Shown here: positions 1 through 7,646 of the stretch, one piece after another
Numbering within the stretch: position 1 is the stretch's first letter
Layout: every line of letters starts with the position of its first letter
Source: Novispirillum itersonii
GTDB taxonomy: Bacteria; Pseudomonadota; Alphaproteobacteria; Rhodospirillales; Rhodospirillaceae
NCBI RefSeq assembly: GCF_014205675.1
Contig: NZ_JACIIX010000001.1
Coordinates: forward strand, 296,989-360,988
DNA: 64,000 nt
Direction of reading: 5' to 3'
Translations under genes and position numbers: made by a program
The notes under the pieces: generated by a model
What the model saw: the letters and a program-made list of their open reading frames with translations, nothing else
What the model was told of the DNA's origin: nothing
The model's database searches: none

Positions 1-762
1 GACTACTACCGCTGCCATGAGGACCTGAGCGACGGCCGCGTGCTCAGCTTCATGATTCTGGAACGGCAGAACATCGCCAGCATCCGCACCTCGCTGTATT
101 CAGCGCGCGAAAATGCCCGCGCCGCCCGCCACCTGCTGACCAGCGAGCTGTGGGAAAGCCTGAACCAGAGCTGGCTGACCATCGCTGACATGACCTGGCC
201 GGACCTGACCAAGAAAGGGGTCAGCGAACATCTGGAATGGGTGCGCTTCCGCTCCCACCTGTTCCGGGGGGCCTTGCAGGGCTCCATGCTGCGGTCGGAA
301 GGATTCCACTTCGCCCGTCTGGGCATCGCGATGGAACGGGCCGACAACACCGCCCGCCTGCTGCGCGCCCGCTGGGACAGTCTGGCATCGGACCAGAACA
401 GCCGGTTCGGCCCGGATTACTACCGCGCCACCGTGCTGCTGGAAGCGCTGTCGGCCTTCAAGGCCTACCGCGAGGTCTATTCGGCCCGGCTGGAGCTGCA
501 CAAGATCGCCGATCTTTTGCTGCTGCGCCCCGATATGCCGCGCTCGCTGGCCTACAGCGTGCGGGAAATCGAAAACACCGTCACCGATCTTGACCCCGGC
601 AGCCCGGTGCTGCGCGAGGTCCGGGCCCTGCGTCACCGGCTGGATACGGTGCAGGTCGCCGACCTGACCCGCGTCGGCCTGACATGGTTCCTTGATGACA
701 TGTCCACGCAGCTGTCGGCACTGTCCACCAGCCTGCAACGCCAGTTCATGATGGCGCAGTAA
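1..762 (+). CDS. alpha-E domain protein (DUF403), 5'-truncated
   Basis: The frame is open from base 1, so only the last 253 residues are present. The sequence is helical and rich in Arg and Leu, with stretches such as SFMILERQNIASIR, FHFARLGIAMERADNTARLL and the tail LSTSLQRQFMMAQ, which match the alpha-E (DUF403) family of about 310 residues. The molecular role is unknown. In many bacteria this family sits with a circularly permuted ATP-grasp protein, a transglutaminase-like protein and the Anbu peptidase, and the latter two follow here. The stop is 22 bp before the transglutaminase start. The ATP-grasp partner, if present, would lie just left of the window. The family call is firm; the function is open. 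Confidence 0.9.
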   Translation, partial: DYYRCHEDLSDGRVLSFMILERQNIASIRTSLYSARENARAARHLLTSELWESLNQSWLTIADMTWPDLTKKGVSEHLEWVRFRSHLFRGALQGSMLRSEGFHFARLGIAMERADNTARLLRARWDSLASDQNSRFGPDYYRATVLLEALSAFKAYREVYSARLELHKIADLLLLRPDMPRSLAYSVREIENTVTDLDPGSPVLREVRALRHRLDTVQVADLTRVGLTWFLDDMSTQLSALSTSLQRQFMMAQ

Positions 763-784
763 GGAAACGGGGGGAGGAACCACA

Positions 785-1657
785 ATGCGTCTGCACATCC
801 GTCATGAAACCCGCTACCACCTTGACCATCCGGCCCGGCGGTCGGTGCAGTACCTGCGCCTGACCCCACGGCTGGACCGCTGCCAGCAGGTGCTGCGCTG
901 GACCATCACCGGCCCGGAAACCGTCGCCCCGTGGACCGACGGCTTCGGCAACCGCGTGCATGTCGCCAGCGAGGGCGAAGCCCACAGCGAACTGGTGTTT
1001 ACCGTCGACGGCGAGATTGAGACCATGGACACCTGCGGCGTGCTGCCGCTGGACGATGGCCTGCCGCCGATGATGTTCCTGCGCGACACCCCGCGCACCC
1101 ATGCCGATGCGGCAATTCTGGCGCTTGCGGCGGAGGCCGCAGGTGTAGAGGCCGCCGCTGGTATAGAGGCCACGGCGGAGGCCACCGCGCAGCCGCCACT
1201 GGCCCCGGTGGGGGACGAGGTGCCGACCCTGCACCGCCTGATGGGGCTGGTCGCCGACCGCGTCGCCTACCGTGCCGGACACACCGATGTCGGCAGCACG
1301 GCGGCGGAAGTGCTGAAACACGGTTATGGCGTCTGTCAGGACCATGCCCACCTGTTCATCGCCTGTAGCCGGGCCATGGGCATCCCGGCCCGCTATGTCT
1401 CCGGCTATCTGTGGTCGGAGCATACGGAAATGGCCAGTCACGCCTGGGCCGAATCGTGGGTGAAGGGCCTTGGCTGGGTCAGCTTTGATCCGGCCAACCG
1501 GCAGTCTGCCACCGACGCCTACGTGCGGCTGGCGGTGGGGTTCGATTACGCCGACGCCTGCCCGGTGACCGGAATCCGCGCCGGGGGCGGGGGAGAGTCG
1601 ATGGATGTCTCCGTCACCATTGCCCCGCTGCCCGGGTGGCAGTCCGGTCAGCAATAG
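785..1657 (+). CDS. transglutaminase-like cysteine protease/amidase of the Anbu operon
   Basis: This 290-residue protein has the bacterial transglutaminase N-terminal beta region (MRLHIRHETRYHLDHPARRSVQYLRLTPR) followed by a transglutaminase-like core. The expected triad is visible: Cys184 in GYGVCQDHAHLF, His219 in SHAWAESWV and Asp235 in SFDPANR. A GGGAGG ribosome-binding site lies 7 bases before the ATG. Such proteins cleave or form amide bonds. Iyer, Aravind and colleagues proposed that the alpha-E/ATP-grasp/transglutaminase/Anbu set makes and removes a peptide modification, but the substrate is not established. There is an Ala/Glu/Thr-rich, low-complexity insertion around residues 118-140. 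A 127-bp gap holding a strong hairpin separates it from Anbu. Confidence 0.92.
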   Translation: MRLHIRHETRYHLDHPARRSVQYLRLTPRLDRCQQVLRWTITGPETVAPWTDGFGNRVHVASEGEAHSELVFTVDGEIETMDTCGVLPLDDGLPPMMFLRDTPRTHADAAILALAAEAAGVEAAAGIEATAEATAQPPLAPVGDEVPTLHRLMGLVADRVAYRAGHTDVGSTAAEVLKHGYGVCQDHAHLFIACSRAMGIPARYVSGYLWSEHTEMASHAWAESWVKGLGWVSFDPANRQSATDAYVRLAVGFDYADACPVTGIRAGGGGESMDVSVTIAPLPGWQSGQQ

Positions 1658-1700
1658 GTCTGTTTCCCCGTTAAAATCCTGCCACTTCGTGTACACTGCA

Positions 1701-1736
1701 CGGCATCCCCGGCGGCCACCGCTGCCGGGGATGCCG
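1701..1736 (+). repeat. 13-bp perfect hairpin between transglutaminase and Anbu genes
   Basis: CGGCATCCCCGGC (1701-1713) and its exact complement (1724-1736) flank a 10-base loop. No T-run follows, so it is not a typical intrinsic terminator. It could act as an mRNA stabiliser or attenuator between the two genes. An 8-base palindrome GTGTACAC (1689-1696) sits just upstream. Confidence 0.7.
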
Positions 1737-1784
1737 CTGCGTCTGCATTCCACCCTACGTCTTTAAGAGCCCGGTATCCGCATC

Positions 1785-2540
1785 ATGACCTATTGCCTTG
1801 GCCTGCGCCTGAACGCCGGGATGGTGTTCGTCTCCGACTCCCGGACCAATGCCGGGGTGGATTTCATCTCCGCCTATCGCAAATGCTTTGTGTTTGATCA
1901 GGCCGAAGACCGCATCATCGTCATCCTGACCGCCGGGAATCTGGCAATCACCCAGTCGGTGATCAGCCTGCTGGAGGACCGGGCCGAAGGCGGCGACCCC
2001 AAGCGCAGCCTGTATGCTGCCCCGTCGATGTTCGAGATTGCCCGCATCGTCGGCAACACTCTGCGCGAAGTACACGCCGAAGACGCCGAGTCGCTGCGCC
2101 AGCACAACACCGAATTCAACGCCACCATGATTGTCGGCGGCCAGATCCGCGGGCGGCGGATGCGGATGTTCAACGTCTACGCTGCCGGAAACTTCATCGA
2201 AGCCGGGGAAGATACCCCCTACCTCCAGATCGGCGAGACCAAATACGGCAAACCGATCATCGAGCGGGTGGTGACCATGGACACCCCGCTGGTGGAAGCC
2301 GCGAAATGTGCGCTGGTGTCGTTTGACTCCACCATCAAAAGCAATCTGTCGGTGGCGCCGCCGCTGGACATGGTGATCGTGCCGACCGACAGCCTGAAGG
2401 CCCAGGTGCGCTGGCGGATCACCGAAGACGACCCCTACTTCCTCGACATCCGCCGCCGCTGGGGCGAGGGCCTGCGGTCGCTGTTCGTCAATCTGCCGGA
2501 TCCTGCCGCCGTGGTCGGCGGCCTTGACGGCCTGAGCTGA
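1785..2540 (+). CDS. Anbu proteasome-like peptidase (ancestral beta subunit)
   Basis: This 251-residue Ntn-hydrolase belongs to the Anbu/BPH group of the proteasome superfamily. The start is fixed by function: removing Met exposes the catalytic Thr of MTYCLGLRLNAGMVF, followed by Asp18 (in SDSRTNAGVD) and Lys33 (in YRKCF), the residues that assist the Thr nucleophile in proteasome beta subunits. Anbu assembles into open helical or ring-like cytoplasmic particles in the species studied, and its natural substrate is unknown. No strong Shine-Dalgarno precedes the ATG; the nearest purine run (AAGAG) is about 15 bases away. It ends the operon, with a convergent ABC operon starting 60 bp further on. 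Confidence 0.93.
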   Translation: MTYCLGLRLNAGMVFVSDSRTNAGVDFISAYRKCFVFDQAEDRIIVILTAGNLAITQSVISLLEDRAEGGDPKRSLYAAPSMFEIARIVGNTLREVHAEDAESLRQHNTEFNATMIVGGQIRGRRMRMFNVYAAGNFIEAGEDTPYLQIGETKYGKPIIERVVTMDTPLVEAAKCALVSFDSTIKSNLSVAPPLDMVIVPTDSLKAQVRWRITEDDPYFLDIRRRWGEGLRSLFVNLPDPAAVVGGLDGLS

Positions 2541-2600
2541 CCCACCGGATCACCGACCGCCGGGTTTCCCCGCCGCCCATCCGGACAGCGGGGACCGGCC

Positions 2601-4031
2601 TCAGGCCGCCGCCGGAAGCGTCAGCACCCGATCACAGACCCGGTCCAGCAGGGTGCGGTCATGGCTGACCAGCAGCACCGCACAGCCCTGTTCCCGCGCT
2701 GCCGCCGTCAGCAGGCCGATGGTTTCCTGCTGGGTCAGCAGATCCAGCCGGGATGTCGGTTCATCGGCGAACAGGAACACCGGCTTCAGCAGCAGCACCC
2801 GCAGCAGGGCCAGCCGCTGCAACTCGCCACCGGAGACCTGTGACGGCAGGCGGTCGAGCAGTGCTTCGTCCAGCCCCAGACGCCGCAGCAACGGCGAAAT
2901 CGCCGCCGGATCGCAGCGGTGACGCCGGACCACATCCATCAGCGCGGTCCGCAGGGACACCTTCGGCGCGAAGGCGGCCGGGGGATCCTGATACAGCTTC
3001 TGCCAGCGGTAAGGGGCCATGGCGGGCCGCTGCACGGTGCCGGACTCCGGCTCCAGCAACCCCAGACAGACATCCCCGAACGAGCTTTTGCCACAGCCGC
3101 TGGGGCCGGACAGACCGACCACCTCCCCCGCCGCCAGATCCAGCGACAGCCCGGAAAACAGGGTCCGCCCGCCGCGCGCCACCGCCACCTCCCGCGCCGT
3201 CAGCACCGGCTGACCGGCCGGAGCCCCGGCGCTCTCCCGGCGGGGCCACCCCTCGGGATCTGCCGCCAGCAACGCCTGCGTAAAGGCGTGGGCCGGGCGG
3301 AACAGCACCTCCGCCGCCGGTCCCTGCTCCAGCACCGCGCCATCGCGCATCACCACCACCGTGCCGCCCAGCGCCCGCGCCACCGCCGGATCATGGGTGA
3401 TGGTCAGCAGGGCCCCACCGGCCTGCACATGTCGGTCCAGAAGGGCCGTCACCTGATCGCGGCGGCTGACATCCAGCCCCTTGGTCGGTTCGTCCGCCAC
3501 CAGCAGCGGCGCGTCGCCGGTCTGGGCGGCAGCAAAGGCCACCCGCTGCGCCATCCCACCGGAGAGCTGCCCCGGCAGCCGGGAGTCCGCCGCCAGAACA
3601 TCCAGACCGCGTAACGCCTCCCGCGCTGCCTGCCACGCCCGGCGGCGGGACAGTCCGCCGACCAGCCAGCGGGTTTCCATCACCTGCGCCCCGGCCCGCA
3701 TGGTCGGATCCAGCGCCAGCCATGGTTCCTGCGGCAGCACCGCCACCGTCCGGCCCCACAGGGCCCGGCGGGCGGCGGGCGGCTGATCAAGCTGGGACAC
3801 CCCGTTCAGCAGCACCTCGCCTTCGGCGACCAGTGTCGGCGGCAGGGTGCCGATCAGGGCCTGCGCCAGCAGCGATTTTCCCGATCCGGTTTCGCCCAGC
3901 AGCGTCACCGCATGCCCGGGCCGCAGGGTCAGGCTGACCGGCTGCACCAGCAGACTGTCGGCCCCGCCCGGTGATGCGGTCTGCCGGGACCGGACCCGGA
4001 CCGACTGGGCTTCAAGGGAGTGAAACGTCAT
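2601..4031 (-). CDS. fused two-domain ABC ATPase of a peptide/nickel/opine-type importer
   Basis: The 476-residue protein carries two complete ABC ATPase domains in tandem. Domain 1 shows LLGETGSGKSLL (Walker A), LSGGMAQRVAFA (signature) and LLVADEPTKGLD (Walker B). Domain 2 shows LSGPSGCGKSSFG, VSGGELQRLALL and LFADEPTSRLD. It therefore replaces the separate DppD/DppF-type subunits of family-5 importers, and it lacks their usual C-terminal oligopeptide extensions (about 650 residues for the pair). The ATG at 4031 is chosen because it overlaps the stop of the permease gene as ATGA; an open frame continues upstream but only antisense-like, Gly/Ala-rich sequence. It is the last gene of a four-gene operon with the binding protein and two permeases. 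Confidence 0.93.
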   Translation of the reverse strand: MTFHSLEAQSVRVRSRQTASPGGADSLLVQPVSLTLRPGHAVTLLGETGSGKSLLAQALIGTLPPTLVAEGEVLLNGVSQLDQPPAARRALWGRTVAVLPQEPWLALDPTMRAGAQVMETRWLVGGLSRRRAWQAAREALRGLDVLAADSRLPGQLSGGMAQRVAFAAAQTGDAPLLVADEPTKGLDVSRRDQVTALLDRHVQAGGALLTITHDPAVARALGGTVVVMRDGAVLEQGPAAEVLFRPAHAFTQALLAADPEGWPRRESAGAPAGQPVLTAREVAVARGGRTLFSGLSLDLAAGEVVGLSGPSGCGKSSFGDVCLGLLEPESGTVQRPAMAPYRWQKLYQDPPAAFAPKVSLRTALMDVVRRHRCDPAAISPLLRRLGLDEALLDRLPSQVSGGELQRLALLRVLLLKPVFLFADEPTSRLDLLTQQETIGLLTAAAREQGCAVLLVSHDRTLLDRVCDRVLTLPAAA

Positions 4032-4843
4032 CGCGGATCCTTTCCGGCCAGCAGGGTCAGGGACAGCCCGAGCAGCACCATCACCGCCACCGGCTGGGCC
4101 AGCGCCCATGGGGCCTCTTCGTAATAGGGCAGCAGTTCGGTCATCATCAGCCCCAGCTCCGCCACCGGCGGACGCAGACCAACGCTGACAAACCCCAGCG
4201 CCGCCGTGGCCATCACCGTCGCCGCCGCCCCGAAGGCCGCCAGCGTCAGCACCACCGGGGCCAGTTCCGGCCACAGATGCCGCCGCACCAGCAGCACCGG
4301 CCCCAGCCCCAGCAGCAGCGAGGCCTGTACCGCCGGGGCCTGCCGCAGCCGCCGGACCTGCGCCCGCACCACCCGGAAAAACTCCAGCCACAGCAGCAGG
4401 GCAATGCCGACATACAGGGCGATGAAGCTGCCGGGGGCGATAGCCAGCACCAGCAGCACCAGCAGCAGCCCCGGCAGGGCAAACACCGCATCGGCCAACA
4501 GGGACAGCCCCCGGTCCACCCAGCCGCCGGACCATCCGGCCACCATCCCCAGCAGCACCCCCGGCACCGCCGCCGTCACCACCCCGATCAGGGCCAGCCC
4601 CAGCGACAGCCGCACCGCCGACGCCAGCCGGGTCAACAGACTGCGGCCCAGATGATCGGTGCCCAGCAGGGTGACGCCATCGGCCCAGTCAAAATCAGGC
4701 GGTGTCAGCAACAGCATCAGGTCCTGTTTCGCCGGATCCACCGACCATACCAGCGGCACCCCCCAGCCGAACCCCAGCAGGGTCAGCAGCAGCGCCGCCC
4801 CCATCCACCGCTGTGCGGTCATCCCCGCGACAGTCCTGATCAT
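4028..4843 (-). CDS. ABC importer permease, DppC/NikC type
   Basis: The 271-residue inner-membrane protein has a hydrophobic N-terminal helix after MIRTVAGMTAQRWMG, several further membrane segments and the binding-protein-dependent permease region with LLGTDHLGRSLLTRLASAVRLSLGL, typical of DppC/NikC proteins. The ATG at 4843 overlaps the preceding permease stop as ATGA, and its own stop overlaps the ATPase start the same way, so the three genes are translationally coupled. The substrate cannot be read from the permease. Context (NikA/CntA-like binding protein and a Zur-like operator) suggests a metal complex. Confidence 0.9.
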   Translation of the reverse strand: MIRTVAGMTAQRWMGAALLLTLLGFGWGVPLVWSVDPAKQDLMLLLTPPDFDWADGVTLLGTDHLGRSLLTRLASAVRLSLGLALIGVVTAAVPGVLLGMVAGWSGGWVDRGLSLLADAVFALPGLLLVLLVLAIAPGSFIALYVGIALLLWLEFFRVVRAQVRRLRQAPAVQASLLLGLGPVLLVRRHLWPELAPVVLTLAAFGAAATVMATAALGFVSVGLRPPVAELGLMMTELLPYYEEAPWALAQPVAVMVLLGLSLTLLAGKDPR

Positions 4844-5799
4844 GACGGACCTCCCCGGGGATCCAGCAGGGCGCACACCACATCAATCACCGTATTCATT
4901 GCCACCACGAACAGTCCCATCGCCAGCGCGGCCCCCTGAATCATCGGCACATCGCGGGCGACAACGGCATGCACCAGCGCATGGCCGATGCCCGGCCAGG
5001 CAAACAGGGTTTCGATCACCACCATGCCTTCCACCAACCCGACGAACTGCACCCCGAAGTAGGTCAGCACCGGCACCCCGGCATTGCGCAGGCCATGCCG
5101 CCAGAACACCAGCCCCCCGCCCAGCCCTTTGGTCCGCCCGAAGGTGTAAAAGGCACTGGCGGTCACACCGGCCACCGCATCGCGGCTGACCCGCGCCGAC
5201 ACCGCCGCCAGACACAGGGCCAGTGTCAGCATCGGCAGGATGGTGTGGGCAAGGCTGCCGGACCCGGCAGCGGGCAGCAGCCGCGCCTGCACCGACAGCA
5301 GCAGGATCAGCACCACCCCGACGGTGAACGGCGGCACCGACCGCATCAGCACCGCCACCAGCAACAGGCCGCGGTCCAGAACTCCCCCGGGGCGGAGTCC
5401 GGCCAGCGCCCCCAGCGGCGGGCCGATCAGCAGGGACAGACCGGCAGCCGAGGCCGCCAGCAGCAGGGAATGGCCGAACTGATGCCCGACCTCCTCGGCC
5501 ACCGTCTGCCCGGTCACCAGCGACTGACCGAGATCCAGCCGCAACAGGTCCCACAGCCACGCCAGCAGGGCCAGCGGGGCAGGCTGATCCAGCCCCAGGT
5601 CCTGCCGCACCGCCTCTGCCGCCGCCGTCGAGACCCAGTCAAAGCCATAGCGTCCGGCGGCAATGCGGTAGGCCATATCCCCCGGCAGGGCGCGGACCAG
5701 CACAAAGGTCAGGACCCCGACCATCACCGCCACCAGCACCGCCTGCCCGGCCCGCGCCAGCAGCAGCCGGGGCAGCGGCCCGTTGATCAGCGCACCCAT
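4840..5799 (-). CDS. ABC importer permease, DppB/NikB type
   Basis: The 319-residue permease begins MGALINGPLPRLLLARAG with a first membrane helix at about residues 14-35. It shows the DppB-family landmarks: an N-terminal RALPGD element after helix 1, a long periplasmic loop, and a C-terminal ETLFAWPGIGHALVHAVVARDVPMIQG stretch. It overlaps the end of the binding-protein gene by 13 bases and the next permease by 4, so the four genes form one transcript. It pairs with the DppC-type permease as the transmembrane channel. Confidence 0.9.
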   Translation of the reverse strand: MGALINGPLPRLLLARAGQAVLVAVMVGVLTFVLVRALPGDMAYRIAAGRYGFDWVSTAAAEAVRQDLGLDQPAPLALLAWLWDLLRLDLGQSLVTGQTVAEEVGHQFGHSLLLAASAAGLSLLIGPPLGALAGLRPGGVLDRGLLLVAVLMRSVPPFTVGVVLILLLSVQARLLPAAGSGSLAHTILPMLTLALCLAAVSARVSRDAVAGVTASAFYTFGRTKGLGGGLVFWRHGLRNAGVPVLTYFGVQFVGLVEGMVVIETLFAWPGIGHALVHAVVARDVPMIQGAALAMGLFVVAMNTVIDVVCALLDPRGGPS

Positions 5800-7349
5800 G
5801 TCACCTCCGACAGGCGGTAGCTGCGCTCATAGGGATCCAGCGTCAGCCCGCTGACCCGCTTCGACACCGCCACGGTCTGCTGGTACCAGCTGACCGGGAT
5901 CACCGGCAGCTCGGCCAGCAGGATCCGCGAAACCGTCTGCCGCAGGCCGGTGGCGGTGGCCGGGTCGGTGCCACGTTTCAGGGTGGCCAGCGCCTGTTCC
6001 ATCGCCGGGGACGACCAGTTCATCGCCCCCCAGTCGCCGCCGCCGGGGCCAAAATCCTGTAGGGCGGTGACCAGCGGATCCGGCACCAGCCCGAAGGACC
6101 GTGCCATCAGCGCCATTTGCAGGGTGCCATCGCGGTGCCCGGCAGGCACATCGCTGGAATTGCCGACCGATACCGCCACATCAACGCCAATCTCCCGCCA
6201 CTGCGCCTGAAGGGCGGTGGCGATCACCGGCAGCTCCGGACGGTCGGGGAAGGTGCGCAGGGTCAGTTTCAGGGGTTTGCCGTCCCGGCTGCGCAGCCCG
6301 TCGCTGCCCGGAACCCATCCGGCCTCCGTCAGCAGAGCGGCGGCCTGCGTCAGGTCCGCCCGCAGCGGCAGCCCCTCCGGCAGCGGCCAGTCCCCGGTAC
6401 CGGGCGGGAACATCTGCCCGGCGGCCGATCCCGGCTCGCGCAGCAGCCCGGTGGCAATGCCGCCCCGGTCCACCGCCAGCGCCAGAGCCCGCCGCACCCG
6501 CAGGTCCGACAGCGCCGGATCCCCGGCATTCAGCTTCACCGACACCGTGCGCGGCAGCGGCAGGGCCTGCACCGTCACCGCCGGATTGCGCTGCAACCGC
6601 TGGCGGCTGGCCGGATCCAGCGTGTAGACCACGTCGGCATCCCCGCTTTCCGCCATCATCGCCCGGGTTTCCCCGCGCCCGGCGGCCAGATAGGTCATCT
6701 TCCCGACTCCGGCAGGCTGACCCCAGTAGCGGTCAAACCGCTCGGCGGCCAGAGACTGCGGCGGCTTGACCTCGGTCAGCCGGAACGGGCCGGTGCCGAT
6801 CACCTGCGTCACCGTCCCATCCGGACCGTAGGAGGCCGGGGCCAGAATCTGGGCAGCGGTCCCGGCCAGTGTCGCCAGCAACGGCGCAAACGGTTCCTTC
6901 AGGCGGATTACCACCGTCTCCGGCCCACCCACCGCAATGCTCTCCAGCGGCGCCGAGGCCAGCGGACCGGGCTTGGCCGCCGCCGTCCGCAGCGCCGCCG
7001 CAACGGTTTCGGCAGTCATCGGGGTACCATCGTGGAACAGCACCCCCCGGCGCAGGGTCAGGGTCCAGACCACACCGGCGGCATCAACCTGCCAGCCCTC
7101 GGCCAGCCCGGGGACCAGCCCCCCGGCCTTGTCCACATCCACCAGCGTCTCGGCAATCTGCAACCGGGTGAAAACATAGCCATGGCGGGCCGGATCAAGA
7201 CTGCTGACCTCCCACGGGGCGGTGACGGTCAGGATTCCGGCCGGGGCATCGGCCAGAGCCGCCGGAGCGGGCAGGGCCAGCCCCAGCGACAGGAGCAGGG
7301 CCGATACCGGCCGACGCAGACGGGGGGGCAGAAGGGCGACTCGGCGCAT
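5787..7349 (-). CDS. family-5 solute-binding protein of a metal/peptide/opine-type ABC importer
   Basis: The 520-residue precursor starts MRRVALLPPRLRRPVSALL and has a signal peptide ending near ALADAP. The mature part has SBP family 5 landmarks: VSSLDPARHGYVFTRLQIAETL, LAEGWQVD, WTLTLRRGVLFHDGTPMTAETV and VIGTGPFRLTEV. The lobe most resembles NikA/CntA-like binders of metals or metal-opine complexes, which is a resemblance rather than proof. The ATG at 7349 is chosen because it gives a clean signal peptide; the open frame runs further upstream through the Zur-like box, which would not be coding. First gene of the importer operon, probably zinc-repressed if the operator call is right. Confidence 0.88.
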   Translation of the reverse strand: MRRVALLPPRLRRPVSALLLSLGLALPAPAALADAPAGILTVTAPWEVSSLDPARHGYVFTRLQIAETLVDVDKAGGLVPGLAEGWQVDAAGVVWTLTLRRGVLFHDGTPMTAETVAAALRTAAAKPGPLASAPLESIAVGGPETVVIRLKEPFAPLLATLAGTAAQILAPASYGPDGTVTQVIGTGPFRLTEVKPPQSLAAERFDRYWGQPAGVGKMTYLAAGRGETRAMMAESGDADVVYTLDPASRQRLQRNPAVTVQALPLPRTVSVKLNAGDPALSDLRVRRALALAVDRGGIATGLLREPGSAAGQMFPPGTGDWPLPEGLPLRADLTQAAALLTEAGWVPGSDGLRSRDGKPLKLTLRTFPDRPELPVIATALQAQWREIGVDVAVSVGNSSDVPAGHRDGTLQMALMARSFGLVPDPLVTALQDFGPGGGDWGAMNWSSPAMEQALATLKRGTDPATATGLRQTVSRILLAELPVIPVSWYQQTVAVSKRVSGLTLDPYERSYRLSEVTWVR

Positions 7350-7388
7350 CAGGGGGTCTCTCAGCTTGAAAAACTTAGGGCTTGCTAC

Positions 7389-7401
7389 GTTATAACATAA
7401 C
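7389..7401 (-). promoter_or_regulatory. Zur-like operator upstream of the ABC importer
   Basis: GTTATAACATAAC is a 13-base near-perfect palindrome (GTTAT-AAC-ATAAC). It matches the core of proteobacterial Zur boxes, of the form GTTATANNATAAC. It lies 40 bp upstream of the binding-protein ATG. On the minus strand a TTGCAC hexamer (7410-7415) lies just upstream of it, so bound repressor would cover the promoter. There is no Zur gene in the window. Recognition is by motif only. Confidence 0.65.
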
Positions 7402-7482
7402 TTTTTCAGTGCAAGATTTTTATGCGAGCGAGTCGCAATATCCTTCCTCACCCCCCTCCCCCGCCGTAAAAATAAGACGAAT

Positions 7483-7506
7483 GGGTTACACACAAAACTG
7501 TAACCC
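7483..7506. promoter_or_regulatory. perfect 8-bp inverted repeat, possible operator
   Basis: GGGTTACA (7483-7490) and TGTAACCC (7499-7506) are exact complements with an 8-base A-rich spacer. The centre-to-centre distance of 16 bp puts the half-sites about one and a half turns apart, a geometry usual for dimeric regulators. It lies roughly midway between the divergent starts and could serve either gene. The regulator is unknown. Confidence 0.5.
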
Positions 7507-7646
7507 TGATCTTCGTATTTAGTATTTCGTTTTATTCACATCCACGACTATACAGCCCCCGCCGCACTGACCGGCCCCTCCCCTTTTTCATCCCCCACTT
7601 TTTGGATCTGCGCGCCAGCAGCCAGAAGGCCGTTTCCGAGACCAGA

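Larger units (their letters stand above)
7350..7646. other. divergent intergenic region, importer versus chemoreceptor
   Basis: About 297 bp lie between the minus-strand binding protein and the plus-strand chemoreceptor. The region is AT-richer than its surroundings and holds the Zur-like box (7389-7401), a separate inverted repeat (7483-7506) and a T/A-rich stretch at 7516-7540. I see no small gene in it. Confidence 0.7.

Noticed and set aside
4032-4535. Extended N-terminus of the fused ABC ATPase
   Set aside because: It lies in the permease gene in another frame and is Gly/Ala-rich; the ATGA overlap supports the start at 4031.
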